Of a stretch of DNA of 64,000 bases, positions 12,215 to 22,291 are shown one piece after another. The stretch spans positions 2,294,001-2,358,000 of the forward strand of contig CP012810.1 of assembly GCA_001936135.1 (NCBI GenBank), given 5' to 3'. Made by a program: the position numbers and the translations under genes. The notes below the pieces were generated by a model. That model was not told where the DNA came from and did no database searches. It was given only the letters and a program-made list of their open reading frames with translations. Positions within the stretch are counted from its first letter, which is position 1. The number at the start of each line of letters is the position of its first letter. Source of the DNA: Saccharomycopsis fibuligera x Saccharomycopsis cf. fibuligera. Its lineage: Eukaryota; Ascomycota; Saccharomycetes; Ascoideales; Saccharomycopsidaceae.

Positions 12215-15200
12215 ATGTCGGTTTTTAATGGTGAATTTAGAAGAGGCAGAGTTGTCAATCTCGGTGGCTCGAATGCCTCAGTATCCAAAAACTCTATTTT
12301 ACAAAAAGCTCAAAATCAGCGAGAGAAGCGAAAGTTATTGAAAAGACAAGAGAATGCATCTAGGGTGCTACAAAAGCATATAAGATCATATTTGGACTTG
12401 ACGCATCAAAGGAAAATGTTTTCTGATAATTGGCTTAGTTCTACTTCGACTAATAGTTTGAATCAGGTTGTATCACAGTTTAGTTTTATGTTCCAGTATT
12501 CTGTTAAGCACAATGAACCCCAGAACAATTTGGAGAAACTACAGAAGTTATCTAGTATACTAGATAACACCGTGGTCATCAATGGGCTTACTTTATCTAA
12601 TGTTCGAAAGCTATTTAACAGCATTAGCGCCTCATTTCCTGTATTCTATAAAGAGGCTCTGATTACAAACCCTAACGAAATCCACTTTAAATTAATAATG
12701 CAAATCTTAACGATACTAAACAATATCTCTACCTTTCAATCCCTAGAAAAAGTGACAAACATACAAACAAAGCTGATCTTTACGGTATTAGCAAAAGAAT
12801 TTGATGTATTCGCGAATTCAAATCAAGATTTGCTCAATCTTAGTGTCCGCGTCTTATGTGGGTACCGTTTATTAGATTTGCCATCGACGTTAAAATTCCT
12901 TACCAATAGTTACATTATTGAATACCTCAAACTATGCAACCTTTCAGAAGACATCACAACTCCGAATTCGCACGGCTACCTAATTTTGCAATGTTTTGAA
13001 AGTATTTTGAAAAATATTGACTCCCCATCGCTAAATTATTTGAAAGACAATACTTCATTAGAAAAGCTTCAAATCTTAGCCAATACCACATCGGTATTGC
13101 AAATCTTAATCGAGGACATTGGCGAGAGCAATGTCAGTGTACAGACATTGCAAACTTACGTGAATGGTCTAGCAGACATTTTGACTGTTACAAACTGTTC
13201 CGTTGTCGAGAATGATGAAGAGGAAGTGGTCGATGACGATAATGGAGATAGCAGCGACGAAAAGAATGTTGCTGAACCAAGTGTCGGGGAACACGAAGCG
13301 GAGGTAGTTACTGTCAAGCTATCAAAATCAAACATTTGGAAATATGATTTCTTGTACTCGAAAACTTTTTTGTATCTTATTTTCAACCTTATAGGGCAAG
13401 GGTTTATTTCACCTATAAAGCTTTCTTCGTTGTACTCATCCTTATTGAAATTGAAGGCTAAATCGGATAAGCAAACGAGCAACTTGTTTGTATATCTATA
13501 CTTGATGCCAGGCGGGCTATCGAGTTTTAGAGAATTAATATTTAATAGTGCCAAATCAAACTATTCAGATAAGTATGACGATGTTATACGATCAAGTGAC
13601 TATTTCAACGAGTTAAACACATTGAATTTGCATAATAATAATGAAATATTTAACTACATCTCAAATCAACAGGAGTCCCATGCAATTAAAGGTAACAATA
13701 CCGAATTCTTGCAAAAGCTTTTACCTTCTTTATATTCTGGAAAGGAGCTGTTATCAGTGAAAGAAATTTTGAATGAAAAGTTCTTCATCAAAGATTTATT
13801 TATCTTTCTAGAAGTTTTATCGTACTGGTTGATAATTTTGACGGATGCAGATATAATAAATCTCCCTGAATCGGAGAGTAAGCAAACTGACGACGCAAAA
13901 TACTTCTTAACTAAAAACCAGTTTATCAGTTTCATTAGATTTTTGAAGCGCTTTTGTTTACTTTTAGTATGGAATAATATTGAGATTACAAAATTGTTCT
14001 TAGACGCTAAATCAAACGCTTTTAAGAAAGAATCTGAAGAGACTAACAACATCAGCATATTTGGATTTGGTGATAACAACTTCGGCAATATTAAATCAAC
14101 AGTCGATCAGAATAGAAGTGTGTTCGGGAGCAACAGCAGTAGTGCCTTTGGATCCAGTGGCAGTGCCTTTGGGCCTAGCGGTAGTGCTTTTGGAGCCTTG
14201 GGAAGCACCTTTGACAGCGCATTTGGCGATAATAATAGCAATAGCAGCAATACTAATGGGACTGACAATTTTGGTAGTGCTAATTTTTCTGAAGTTGATT
14301 GCGTGGAAGATCTTAGCATAGATGATTCAAATGTTGGTTTGTTTCATGTCAAACCATCGTATCATGACTTCAGCCTATTAAAATCATTGAGTATTAAAGT
14401 GTTAAATCAAATTAATTTGATTGATTCTAGGCTCAACTTTTTGCCAAAAGGCTTCTGGTTAGTGAGAGACAAAAAGCTAGAGGATGTCGACATATTGTTA
14501 CCAGTGATTGCTGAAGAAGAAGAACGCAAAATTGCTAGCCAATGGGACAGTGACAACGAGAGCGAAGATGACATTTATGGCAATGTTAATGGCGGCGATT
14601 TCAATGATAGTTACTATCGCGGCGAGTCCAGTGGCATTAACAGTTTTGCCCGTCAACAAAATACTTCCAAAAAAAGCAACAAGTCTAAATTGTTGCTAAA
14701 GGATCAAAACGTCGAAGGTTTATTAAGTGTATTCCGGCTGTTGCCATTTTTCATGTCTTTTAATAACAGGGTGAGGATTTTTCAAATGTTAATAAGTTTG
14801 GATCGTGCCAGAGGTGATTATGATAGGGAAGATTTCAATGCATTCAATTTCTTAACGGGACAACCACAACTGAACAGAAACACCGCAGAAGTACGGCGTG
14901 ATCATCTTCTCGAAGACTCATTTAATGCCTTTAATAAACTAACAAGAAATTTCAAAGCACGATTACAAGTAACATTTATTGATCAATATGGAAAACCTGA
15001 GGCTGGAATCGATGGTGGTGGTATCACTAAAGAATTTTTAACTAGTGTTGTCAACGACGGGTTTAATAATCCTGCTAGTGGATTATTCAGACAGAATCAA
15101 AATTTCCAACTTTATCCAAACCCTGACATATACTTGAATTTAAAACATAATCCTGCGGTATACGGGAATAAAGACGTCAAACAAGCTGAGTACAAGAAAT

Positions 15201-16081
15201 TGCAAAAATTGCAATTTTTGGGTAAAGTCATTGGTAAATGTTTGTACGAGGGGATTTTAGTGGACGTTAATTTTGTACCTTCATTTTTGAAAAAATTCAA
15301 AACTATTGGTAAAGTTTCAACATTTGATGAATTGGCTGATGTTGACCCAGAACTTTATGTTGGTCTTTCCAAGCTCCTAAAGCTAGATGACAGTTTTTTC
15401 AAACTCTCGGAAATGAATTTTACTTTAACTGAAAAGCTTACATACACCATTCCTGAAAAAAGCACCGTTAATGTATACACCGGGGAAGAAGAAACTGAAC
15501 TTGCGCAAACAAGGTCCAAACTTATTACTATAGATTTGATCCCCAACGGTAGCAACATTGCAGTGACTAACGCCAACAAGCTAAATTACATTAACGCTAT
15601 TGCCAATTTTAAGCTAAACAAGTCTCTTTTTCCACAGATTGATAGCTTCCTCAAGGGCCTTTTCCAAATCATTCCATCAGAATGGCTAAACATGTTTAAC
15701 CCAGCAGAGTTACAAATGTTAGTAAGCGGTGGTGAAAAAGATATTGATATTGATGATTTTAAAGCGAATGTCGAATATGGCGGCTTTTTGGAAAATGATC
15801 CAACAGTTGTATATTTCTGGGAGTGTGTTGCGGAAATGAAGCCCGAAGAAAGATTCAAATTGGTAAAGTTTGTTACTTCGGTGCCTAGAGCGCCTTTGCT
15901 TGGGTTTGGTGACTTGAATCCGAGATTCGGTATTAGAAACGCAGGATATTCCACAGAATGGCTTCCCACTGCTTCAACTTGCGTCAATTTGTTAAAGTTG
16001 CCAGATTATAGGGATAAACAGATATTGAAGGAGAAATTGTTATACGTGATCAATTCTGAAGCGGGATTTGACTTGTCTTAG
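12215..16081 (+). CDS. HUL5: HECT-type E3 ubiquitin ligase Hul5 (UBE3C family)
   Basis: Proteasome-associated ligase that extends ubiquitin chains and acts on misfolded cytosolic proteins. The protein is about 1288 residues, larger than yeast Hul5 (about 910). The N-terminus (FNGEFRRGRVVNLGG) matches the family's start, followed by an IQ-like helix around residues 45-60. The HECT domain spans about residues 920-1288, with GIDGGGITKEF and the catalytic Cys1256 in LPTASTCVNLLKLP; the C-terminus is the usual hydrophobic tail. The ATG at 12215 is chosen because it matches the family start; the frame opens earlier only at a TTG. Unusual: residues about 612-690 form a Phe-Gly patch, an acidic stretch lies near 345-370, and poly-Ser/Asn linkers occur, which account for part of the extra length. 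Confidence 0.93.
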   Translation: MSVFNGEFRRGRVVNLGGSNASVSKNSILQKAQNQREKRKLLKRQENASRVLQKHIRSYLDLTHQRKMFSDNWLSSTSTNSLNQVVSQFSFMFQYSVKHNEPQNNLEKLQKLSSILDNTVVINGLTLSNVRKLFNSISASFPVFYKEALITNPNEIHFKLIMQILTILNNISTFQSLEKVTNIQTKLIFTVLAKEFDVFANSNQDLLNLSVRVLCGYRLLDLPSTLKFLTNSYIIEYLKLCNLSEDITTPNSHGYLILQCFESILKNIDSPSLNYLKDNTSLEKLQILANTTSVLQILIEDIGESNVSVQTLQTYVNGLADILTVTNCSVVENDEEEVVDDDNGDSSDEKNVAEPSVGEHEAEVVTVKLSKSNIWKYDFLYSKTFLYLIFNLIGQGFISPIKLSSLYSSLLKLKAKSDKQTSNLFVYLYLMPGGLSSFRELIFNSAKSNYSDKYDDVIRSSDYFNELNTLNLHNNNEIFNYISNQQESHAIKGNNTEFLQKLLPSLYSGKELLSVKEILNEKFFIKDLFIFLEVLSYWLIILTDADIINLPESESKQTDDAKYFLTKNQFISFIRFLKRFCLLLVWNNIEITKLFLDAKSNAFKKESEETNNISIFGFGDNNFGNIKSTVDQNRSVFGSNSSSAFGSSGSAFGPSGSAFGALGSTFDSAFGDNNSNSSNTNGTDNFGSANFSEVDCVEDLSIDDSNVGLFHVKPSYHDFSLLKSLSIKVLNQINLIDSRLNFLPKGFWLVRDKKLEDVDILLPVIAEEEERKIASQWDSDNESEDDIYGNVNGGDFNDSYYRGESSGINSFARQQNTSKKSNKSKLLLKDQNVEGLLSVFRLLPFFMSFNNRVRIFQMLISLDRARGDYDREDFNAFNFLTGQPQLNRNTAEVRRDHLLEDSFNAFNKLTRNFKARLQVTFIDQYGKPEAGIDGGGITKEFLTSVVNDGFNNPASGLFRQNQNFQLYPNPDIYLNLKHNPAVYGNKDVKQAEYKKLQKLQFLGKVIGKCLYEGILVDVNFVPSFLKKFKTIGKVSTFDELADVDPELYVGLSKLLKLDDSFFKLSEMNFTLTEKLTYTIPEKSTVNVYTGEEETELAQTRSKLITIDLIPNGSNIAVTNANKLNYINAIANFKLNKSLFPQIDSFLKGLFQIIPSEWLNMFNPAELQMLVSGGEKDIDIDDFKANVEYGGFLENDPTVVYFWECVAEMKPEERFKLVKFVTSVPRAPLLGFGDLNPRFGIRNAGYSTEWLPTASTCVNLLKLPDYRDKQILKEKLLYVINSEAGFDLS
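14053..14290 (+). repeat. FG/SAFG repeat patch inside HUL5
   Basis: Codes for about eight FG dipeptides in some 75 residues, several as SAFG or VFGS units separated by Ser/Gly/Asn spacers. It resembles a GLFG/FxFG nucleoporin linker and is repetitive at DNA level too (units containing agtgcctttgg). Confidence 0.75.
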
Positions 16082-16708
16082 GTGTGCATTTGACTATCCG
16101 ATTTATAAAGTACATAAGACTATTTCTAATATTGTTATTATCGTATTTATTCGCATTTACCAGCACATCCGTTGTTTACATTATCATTGAAAATATATGT
16201 AGTTTTAACATTGGTATTTTTTTTTTTACTCTCTTTTTTTTTTTTTTTTTTTGTTTGTTTTGGTTTTTTGTCTGTTCTTCCGCGCTTTTTATTTTCAACT
16301 TCTTTTTAGCAGCAGCATTTGCATCATATCGCATATACACATATTCAAATTTGGTTATCATCATGCATAAAGTTACATATGCCAAAAACATTTGACAGTA
16401 TAAAATCATGCATTGAAATGCATGCATGGATTTTTCAAACATGCCAACTTATGCACTTCTGCTATTAATTCACAAAACACAAAAGAAACAAAGTCTATTA
16501 TTCCTAATATTCTAAATTTTTTCTAAAGGCCTTGAACTGTTTTCTAACAATAGGATGTGCAGTTTGCTAAGTCCAAGATGAAAAACGAAAAAAAAAAAAA
16601 AAAGGCTACAACAGTATTTTTCTGAGAAACTCTATTTACGTAATAAACATCAAAACATTATACATCAACATTAATTTAAAAGAAATTTAGAAAACAAATT
16701 CACAAGAT
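16082..16708. other. Convergent intergenic region HUL5/ALD
   Basis: 627 bp between two 3' ends, with T-rich runs at about 16219-16251 and an A run at about 16589-16603. Reading frames here are homopolymer artefacts. No gene or RNA recognised. Confidence 0.65.
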
Positions 16709-18298
16709 TTACTCATTCTTTCTAGTAATGGCGGCTCTAACGGCTTTAACTTGAGTGTAGTTTTCAAGAGCTTCAACACCCAATTCTCTACCAACACCAG
16801 ATTGGCCAAAACCGCCGAATGGAACATTGTGGTGGAAGTCATTGTAAGTGTTCACCCAAACAGTACCAGCTCTAATTCTGTTGGAGACATCGATAGCTTT
16901 ATTAAGGTCAGTGGTGTGAACACCAGCAGCCAAACCATATTCGGAGTCATTAGCCTTGGCCACAACTTCGTCGACAGTCTTAAATTTGGAAAGAGCAACC
17001 ACTGGACCAAAGATTTCTTCCTTAACAATTCTCATGTCTTCAGTAACATCGCCAAAAACAGTTGGCTTAATGAAGTAACCCTTGTTACCAATTCTTTCAC
17101 CTCCAGAAATAACAGAAGCACCTTCTTTCTTACCAATGTCAATGTAGCCCAAGATCTTGTCCAATTGCATTTGAGAAGTTTGAGCACCCTGGAAAGTGTC
17201 TTCAGCAAATGGGTCGCCAACCTTCAAGTTGTCAATGGCAACCTTTAATTTTTCAACCACAGTGTCGTAAATACCTTCCTGGACATAAAGTCTAGAACCT
17301 GCACAGCAAACTTCACCAGAGTTGAAAAAGATGGAAACAAGAATGTTTTGGATAGACTTGTCCAAGTCAGCGTCATTAAAGATAATGTTTGGAGATTTAC
17401 CACCCAACTCCAAAGTGACCTTCTTCAAGTTAGTTTCAGCAGCAGCTTGCAAGATTCTCTTACCAGTAGCAGTAGAACCAGTGAATGCAACCTTCTTAAC
17501 CTTGTTGTGTCTAGCAATAGCTTCACCAACAATCTTGCCGAAACCTGGAACAAGGTTGTAAACACCCTTTGGAGCTCCAGCTTCCTTAATCAATTGAGAA
17601 GCATACAAGGCACTCAATGGAGTAGATTCAGCTGGCTTTAAGACAACAGTGTTACCAGTAGCCAAGGCTGGAGCAACTTTCCAAGACCACATTAACAATG
17701 GGAAGTTCCATGGAATGATTTGGCCACAAACACCCAAAGGTTCACGTCTAGTGTAACTGAAATGGGAGCTGCCGGTTTCAATAATTCTGCCAAAATACTT
17801 GTCGGCCAAACCAGCAGTAAATCTGAGATAGTTGGAAACAAGACCGATATCAATCTTGGCGGAGGAAATAGCTTTACCGTTATCCAAAGATTCAATGGCA
17901 GCAAGAGCATTAGCATGTTCATCAATCAATTCGGCCAAGTTGTAAAGAACTTTCCCTCTTGCACTTGGGTCGGCAGTGGCCCAGTCGCTGTTGTTAAAAG
18001 CAGAGTGAGCGGCATCAACGGCAGCGTTGACATCTTCGTCTCTGCCCTCGTAAACATGGGTGATTTCTTCTTCAGTAGATGGGTTCAAAACAGAGAAAGT
18101 CTTTCCCTGTTTGGATGGGACAAACTCGTTATTGATGAAAAGACCGGTTGGTTGATCGTATTTGATACCATTTGGCAATTCAATAGGCACCGACAATGGC
18201 AAGTGGCTAGAGTAGAATCTCTGGGAGGCAAAGCCAGCGGCTCTTAAGCCAAGTCTGGGAGACTGCTTTGTAAAGGTTTGAGTAGAAGCTCTCAACAT
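16709..18298 (-). CDS. Mitochondrial aldehyde dehydrogenase (ALD4/ALD5 type)
   Basis: Oxidises acetaldehyde and other aldehydes to acids with NAD(P)+, in the mitochondrial matrix. The 529-residue product starts [20 protein letters not shown], a basic, Ser/Thr-rich, acid-free presequence, followed by the ALDH fold: [28 protein letters not shown], the nucleotide-binding FTGSTATGK, the general base Glu in [10 protein letters not shown], and catalytic Cys331 in [25 protein letters not shown] near the C-terminus is typical. The frame is open for 62 codons further upstream but that extension has no presequence character and overlaps the TATA box, so the ATG at 18298 is preferred. Which yeast paralogue (ALD4 or ALD5) it matches is not settled. 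Leu codons are strongly biased to TTG, indicating high expression. Confidence 0.97.
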   Translation of the reverse strand: MLRASTQTFTKQSPRLGLRAAGFASQRFYSSHLPLSVPIELPNGIKYDQPTGLFINNEFVPSKQGKTFSVLNPSTEEEITHVYEGRDEDVNAAVDAAHSAFNNSDWATADPSARGKVLYNLAELIDEHANALAAIESLDNGKAISSAKIDIGLVSNYLRFTAGLADKYFGRIIETGSSHFSYTRREPLGVCGQIIPWNFPLLMWSWKVAPALATGNTVVLKPAESTPLSALYASQLIKEAGAPKGVYNLVPGFGKIVGEAIARHNKVKKVAFTGSTATGKRILQAAAETNLKKVTLELGGKSPNIIFNDADLDKSIQNILVSIFFNSGEVCCAGSRLYVQEGIYDTVVEKLKVAIDNLKVGDPFAEDTFQGAQTSQMQLDKILGYIDIGKKEGASVISGGERIGNKGYFIKPTVFGDVTEDMRIVKEEIFGPVVALSKFKTVDEVVAKANDSEYGLAAGVHTTDLNKAIDVSNRIRAGTVWVNTYNDFHHNVPFGGFGQSGVGRELGVEALENYTQVKAVRAAITRKNE

Positions 18299-18441
18299 TG
18301 TTTTGTATGAATATTTAGTGATTATAGTATGGGTTGGAATATCAAGGGATAAATTAAAGTACCAAAGGGTGGTGGTGAAAAGAACCGAAAGAAAAAGACA
18401 GATATTTGTGGGGAAACCTGGGATTGGCGAAAGCAGCCTCC

Positions 18442-18448
18442 TTATATA
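18442..18448 (-). promoter_or_regulatory. TATA box of the aldehyde dehydrogenase gene
   Basis: TATATAA on the minus strand about 145 bp before the ALD ATG. An AGGGG stress-response-like element (plus strand) lies at 18516-18520. These fit a strongly regulated gene; the factor is not identified. Confidence 0.55.
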
Positions 18449-18892
18449 CTTTTGCCCATCCAGAGAAGAGGCGAGCATAAACAACAGAAAACAAGAAACC
18501 TAGCCACTATAGAAGAGGGGCATTGAGGTCCTTCCGCCCACAACAATACTGTGCCAGGCTGCCAGCCCCTGCGCTGGAGATGGCGGAGAGCAGCTACGCA
18601 CGTGCCTCAATCTAAATAATTTCAAAGCTGCAAATTCCGCAGTGGAGTTCCGATGGCCTCTGGGGTAGTAGCACTGAAACAGTTGCGGTGCTGCGGGGGC
18701 GTGTATGGAGATACCCCACTCGCTGCTGCTCGGGAACGGCGGCCATTATATCATCTGGAGCTAGCCTATACACCCACTCGTATTCATCCCACAGATGAGA
18801 TGAAATGGGATGGGGATGCGCTGGCCCGTGGGCAGTAATTCACTAGCCTGGTGAGCAATGACGTGCTGGATCTGATTAGCGACCACGGTGTT

Positions 18893-18920
18893 AACTCAAC
18901 TCAACTCAACTCAACTCAAC
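18893..18920 (+). repeat. Pentanucleotide tandem repeat (AACTC), about 5.6 copies
   Basis: Perfect tandem repeat of a 5-bp unit in the ALD upstream region; a simple microsatellite. Confidence 0.9.
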
Positions 18921-19911
18921 TGCCGGTGCTTCGACCGGTAGTAGACGATGACATTATAGCATTACAGCTTATATACTATACAGCACTTGTGCCTTTAAGA
19001 AACACAACAATGCTGTGGGGCCACTCGGAACCAAACCGGAAAACCTGGGGTACAGTTGAGTCGGGTTGAGTGGAGCTAAATTGTTGGAAATCCAGGCATT
19101 AGTAATCTTTATTCATTACACCGGCGAATAAGAATAACAACAGATGAGGTGAAAAGTTTATCAAGATAGTTAATCTCTCAAGCTTCGTGCAGTTGGTACA
19201 CACATTTACTTGGCTCCTGAAAGGACAGCGTAGACCGATTCAGATAGTTCGCATACACAACTCTTGTCAAGCTTATATTGCCAACAATAGAGCTGTTAAA
19301 TATTGGACCAAATCAGCAATTCCGGCAACAGGAATTGGTCAAAATGCCGCTAGCTTAAAAGTTGTCGGCCTCCACTAATGTTGCTGATGTTAGCAATCTA
19401 CATGTTTGTGTCTGTTTCCTGCGAAATGCAGCAGTGTGGTCTGCACGTGCGATCCCCCACTATGGGGTCGTTGTGCGTCATTGCTGTCATACGGGTACCG
19501 ACAGTTCAAAGTAACGGAGATAGTCCTCGTCTGTTGTACCTGAGCAGACTCTTTTCCTCTTTCTGTTTTGACTGGCAACGTATATCTATAAACATTGCCC
19601 GGAGTATCACTTATGTGTGGATCTGAAGGCACCAGTGCCAGTGGACCTGCATATACAACTACAGATAGGAAAAAATTAGTTTATCTAGAAAATCTGAATA
19701 TCGCTGCGAAGAACAATAATTCACCATTGGCTATATAATACAAAAAATATTACACAGAATAGCTATTCCTTCAAAGTATTCATAAAAATTCATGCTATTA
19801 TGATATAAACGTCATCTAGACACTACCAGTAGTATCACTATAAGTTGCTTTTCTCAGTAAATGAGGGGCCCGGTAACCATTATTCAAATTTTCAATCAAC
19901 TCATACCTTCC

Positions 19912-20913
19912 TCAGAAGTTGAACAATTTCAACAAACGGAACGGATAGCCATAACTCTTTTTTGCGAAAATGTCAAACAAGACACTATAGCCCACCAAAA
20001 GTGAAAATGCTAGCAAAAATACCACAATGGCATGAACTTTTGGATGCTTGATTTCTGGAACTTTGCTAATCAAAGCAACCATAAACACTCCCAATAAGCC
20101 ATACGTAGTTGATAAGATATTAGTTTCAATAGCAAACTGATTTTGCTGTCCAGCCATGAAATATTCTGGTGCCCCACTAGGACCCATGCCAATGTATTGA
20201 GTGGCTCTAATATTATTAAACATGTATCCGGAAATGAAAAGCAAAATAGACAAGAGCATGGCACCGCCCCACAACTGCTTCGATGTGATGACTTTAAAAA
20301 ACACATTTTGAAATCTCACCACCAAAACTGCAAGTAAAGCAAGAACCACGACGGAAAAGATCAAGTTATCATAACGTACTGGTCTTTCAACTTTCAAATC
20401 ATTACCGGTTTGTTCTTTGATAAACTGAGTCAAGAAGTCCAAATTGTCACCGTCGATGAATTGGAATTCTTCAAATTGAGTAATGGAAGATGCATCCGCA
20501 ACATCAGTAGGCTTGAATAAGTATAACTTAGGCACAGATTGCAATTGGAATTTTTCAAAAATTTTACGCTGGCCATCAGTGAAATCTGCTCTAGCGAAAA
20601 ATAACTTTCCATCATCATTACTACCATCATTATGCTGTTGATGTTGCTTAAGCCAGGCATCTGCTGCAGTCTGATAATCTGGATCAAATTGTGAACATAA
20701 TACACAACCAATCTGTGAACTAGTGGCCGTCAAAAGCACGAGCATATGAAAATCTCTTGGTCCATTAAGAAGTTCTTCAAAGTTGGAGTTTTTCAATTGA
20801 ATCACAGATTTCTTCAGCTTGGTTCGTAATTTACTCACCTTGGAAGCGCTGATGGCTTCGGTTATCGTTATGAAACTGGTTAAAAATAGCGTGAAGAGGA
20901 CACTGAGCTTCAT
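19912..20913 (-). CDS. OST3: Oligosaccharyltransferase subunit Ost3/Ost6 (thioredoxin-like)
   Basis: Subunit of the ER oligosaccharyltransferase that N-glycosylates nascent proteins; its luminal thioredoxin-like domain holds substrates by mixed disulfides. The 333-residue protein has a signal peptide (about 1-20), a luminal domain with the redox motif CVLC at residues 70-73 and a cis-Pro segment SVPKLYLF, then four transmembrane helices in the last 130 residues. The loop MGPSGAPEYFMAGQQNQFAIE before the third helix is characteristic of Ost3/N33/MagT1. Yeast Ost3 is 350 residues. Ost3 and Ost6 are alternative subunits, and with one gene visible the choice of Ost3 is likely but not certain. Confidence 0.93.
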   Translation of the reverse strand: MKLSVLFTLFLTSFITITEAISASKVSKLRTKLKKSVIQLKNSNFEELLNGPRDFHMLVLLTATSSQIGCVLCSQFDPDYQTAADAWLKQHQQHNDGSNDDGKLFFARADFTDGQRKIFEKFQLQSVPKLYLFKPTDVADASSITQFEEFQFIDGDNLDFLTQFIKEQTGNDLKVERPVRYDNLIFSVVVLALLAVLVVRFQNVFFKVITSKQLWGGAMLLSILLFISGYMFNNIRATQYIGMGPSGAPEYFMAGQQNQFAIETNILSTTYGLLGVFMVALISKVPEIKHPKVHAIVVFLLAFSLLVGYSVLFDIFAKKSYGYPFRLLKLFNF

Positions 20914-21690
20914 TGTGTGAGCCTTTTGATTTTGTATCTTTGTTTGAGTTTTCGACTTTGATATAATGTATGATGGAATTTCTTCTTTATGTAGTATCCA
21001 TCAGCTTGAGTAACGCTTTATGGGAGATGCTGCTAATTGACAATACTTGGCGAAATCTAATTGACCAACTGGGAGCTGTAATTTTTGTATCACCTTAGAC
21101 ACCGCGCTTTCCAATTGTCAATACCTTTCTCTTTTTCTCTTTTTCTCTTTCTCTCTCTCTCTCTCTTACACGTTTTATTTTTTCGTCTAGCTGGCGGAGG
21201 AGGAGAGGTGAACGGTAAACTAAACACGAAATCTTGTTTAGAAGGGCTCGTAACCAACATCACATTTTCCAGATAGCCTTGTGGCTTATGATTTAAAGGC
21301 TTACTCTGCCACCAACGGTGTCCACACCTGTAGCAGACAGTACTACTCATTTGTAAGGTACCGATTAACTAGGTTATTTAGCAAAATTCATGACGGTAAA
21401 AGCAGCTGTTTGCATATGGTATACCATAAGCTAGCCGATTCCGTTGCGGTAAAAAACCACAAAAAAATGCTAAAGGCACATGCATGGCGCTTCAAACATT
21501 GTTGCAAATATAGTCTATATCTATTGATGATCAACTAAACTTGAATTTTCCTGCCTTGAGCATTTTCCCCTGACAAAAGCAATAGTCTTTCAACTTCATG
21601 CGCAAAACAAATGTCGATAGGGAACACTGTTCTTTATATATATATATGAAAGATTATTCTATCAAATAGCATAGCTGCCTTCCGTGAATA
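20914..21690. other. OST3 promoter and SNF2-gene 3' flank
   Basis: 777 bp with a CT-rich microsatellite at 21126-21166 and an AT dinucleotide run at about 21636-21647. No convincing gene. Confidence 0.6.
21126..21166 (+). repeat. Pyrimidine (CT)n / CTTTT microsatellite
   Basis: Continuous C/T tract ending in eight CT dinucleotides, upstream of OST3 (GA-rich on the OST3 sense strand). Confidence 0.85.
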
Positions 21691-22257
21691 TTAATTTCTT
21701 TTAGCTCTCAAACTCATCAACTTGAGCATTTCATCTTTACTAATTGATGACATCCCACCCTTCGTCTTACCTCCTCTGGACCCACTACTAAGCACTTTTT
21801 TCGCCATATCTCTCTTCTTATCTTGCAATTTCACAATTTGCTCTTCTGCCGTGTCTTTAGCAATTAATTCATAAACCACAACGTCTCGTGTTTGCCCAAT
21901 ACGATAAACTCGGTCAATAGCTTGTTCATGCACTTGCGGGTTCCAGAACATATCAAAGAAAATCACCTGTGAAGCCACAGTCAAATTCAACCCAAGCGAA
22001 CCGCATTTTAAAGAACATAATAAAATACGGACGGTTGAATCATTGGTGAATTTCTCGAGTGATGCATCTTTGGCATCTCGCAGCATTGAGCCTTTGTAGC
22101 AGACAAATTTTATTCCCTGGGATGATAATTGTGGTTCAATGAGGTCAAGCATGCTGGTGAATTGGGAAAATATAATGGTTTTACGATCAGCAACATTGGC
22201 TGGAGTGAGAATGCTGACAAGTTTTTCCATTTTGGTACATGGAATGCAATTCGTTTG

Positions 22258-22291
<34 letters not shown>

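Larger units (their letters stand above)
18299..19911. other. ALD promoter region and OST3 3' flank
   Basis: 1.6 kb. Relatively GC-rich between 18490 and 18840, it carries the ALD TATA box, an AGGGG element, an AACTC tandem repeat at 18893-18920, and near 19448-19468 a CCCCC...GGGG inverted motif. The longer reading frames (60-80 codons) are not recognisable. No RNA gene seen. Confidence 0.6.

Noticed and set aside
18299-18484. 62-codon N-terminal extension of the aldehyde dehydrogenase
   Set aside because: The frame is open, but the extension overlaps the TATA box and lacks presequence character; MLRASTQTF is a proper mitochondrial presequence start.
19083-19094. TGTTGGAAATCC, reminiscent of the end of a yeast LTR
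   Set aside because: No matching terminal CCAACA end, no target duplication and no element sequence nearby.
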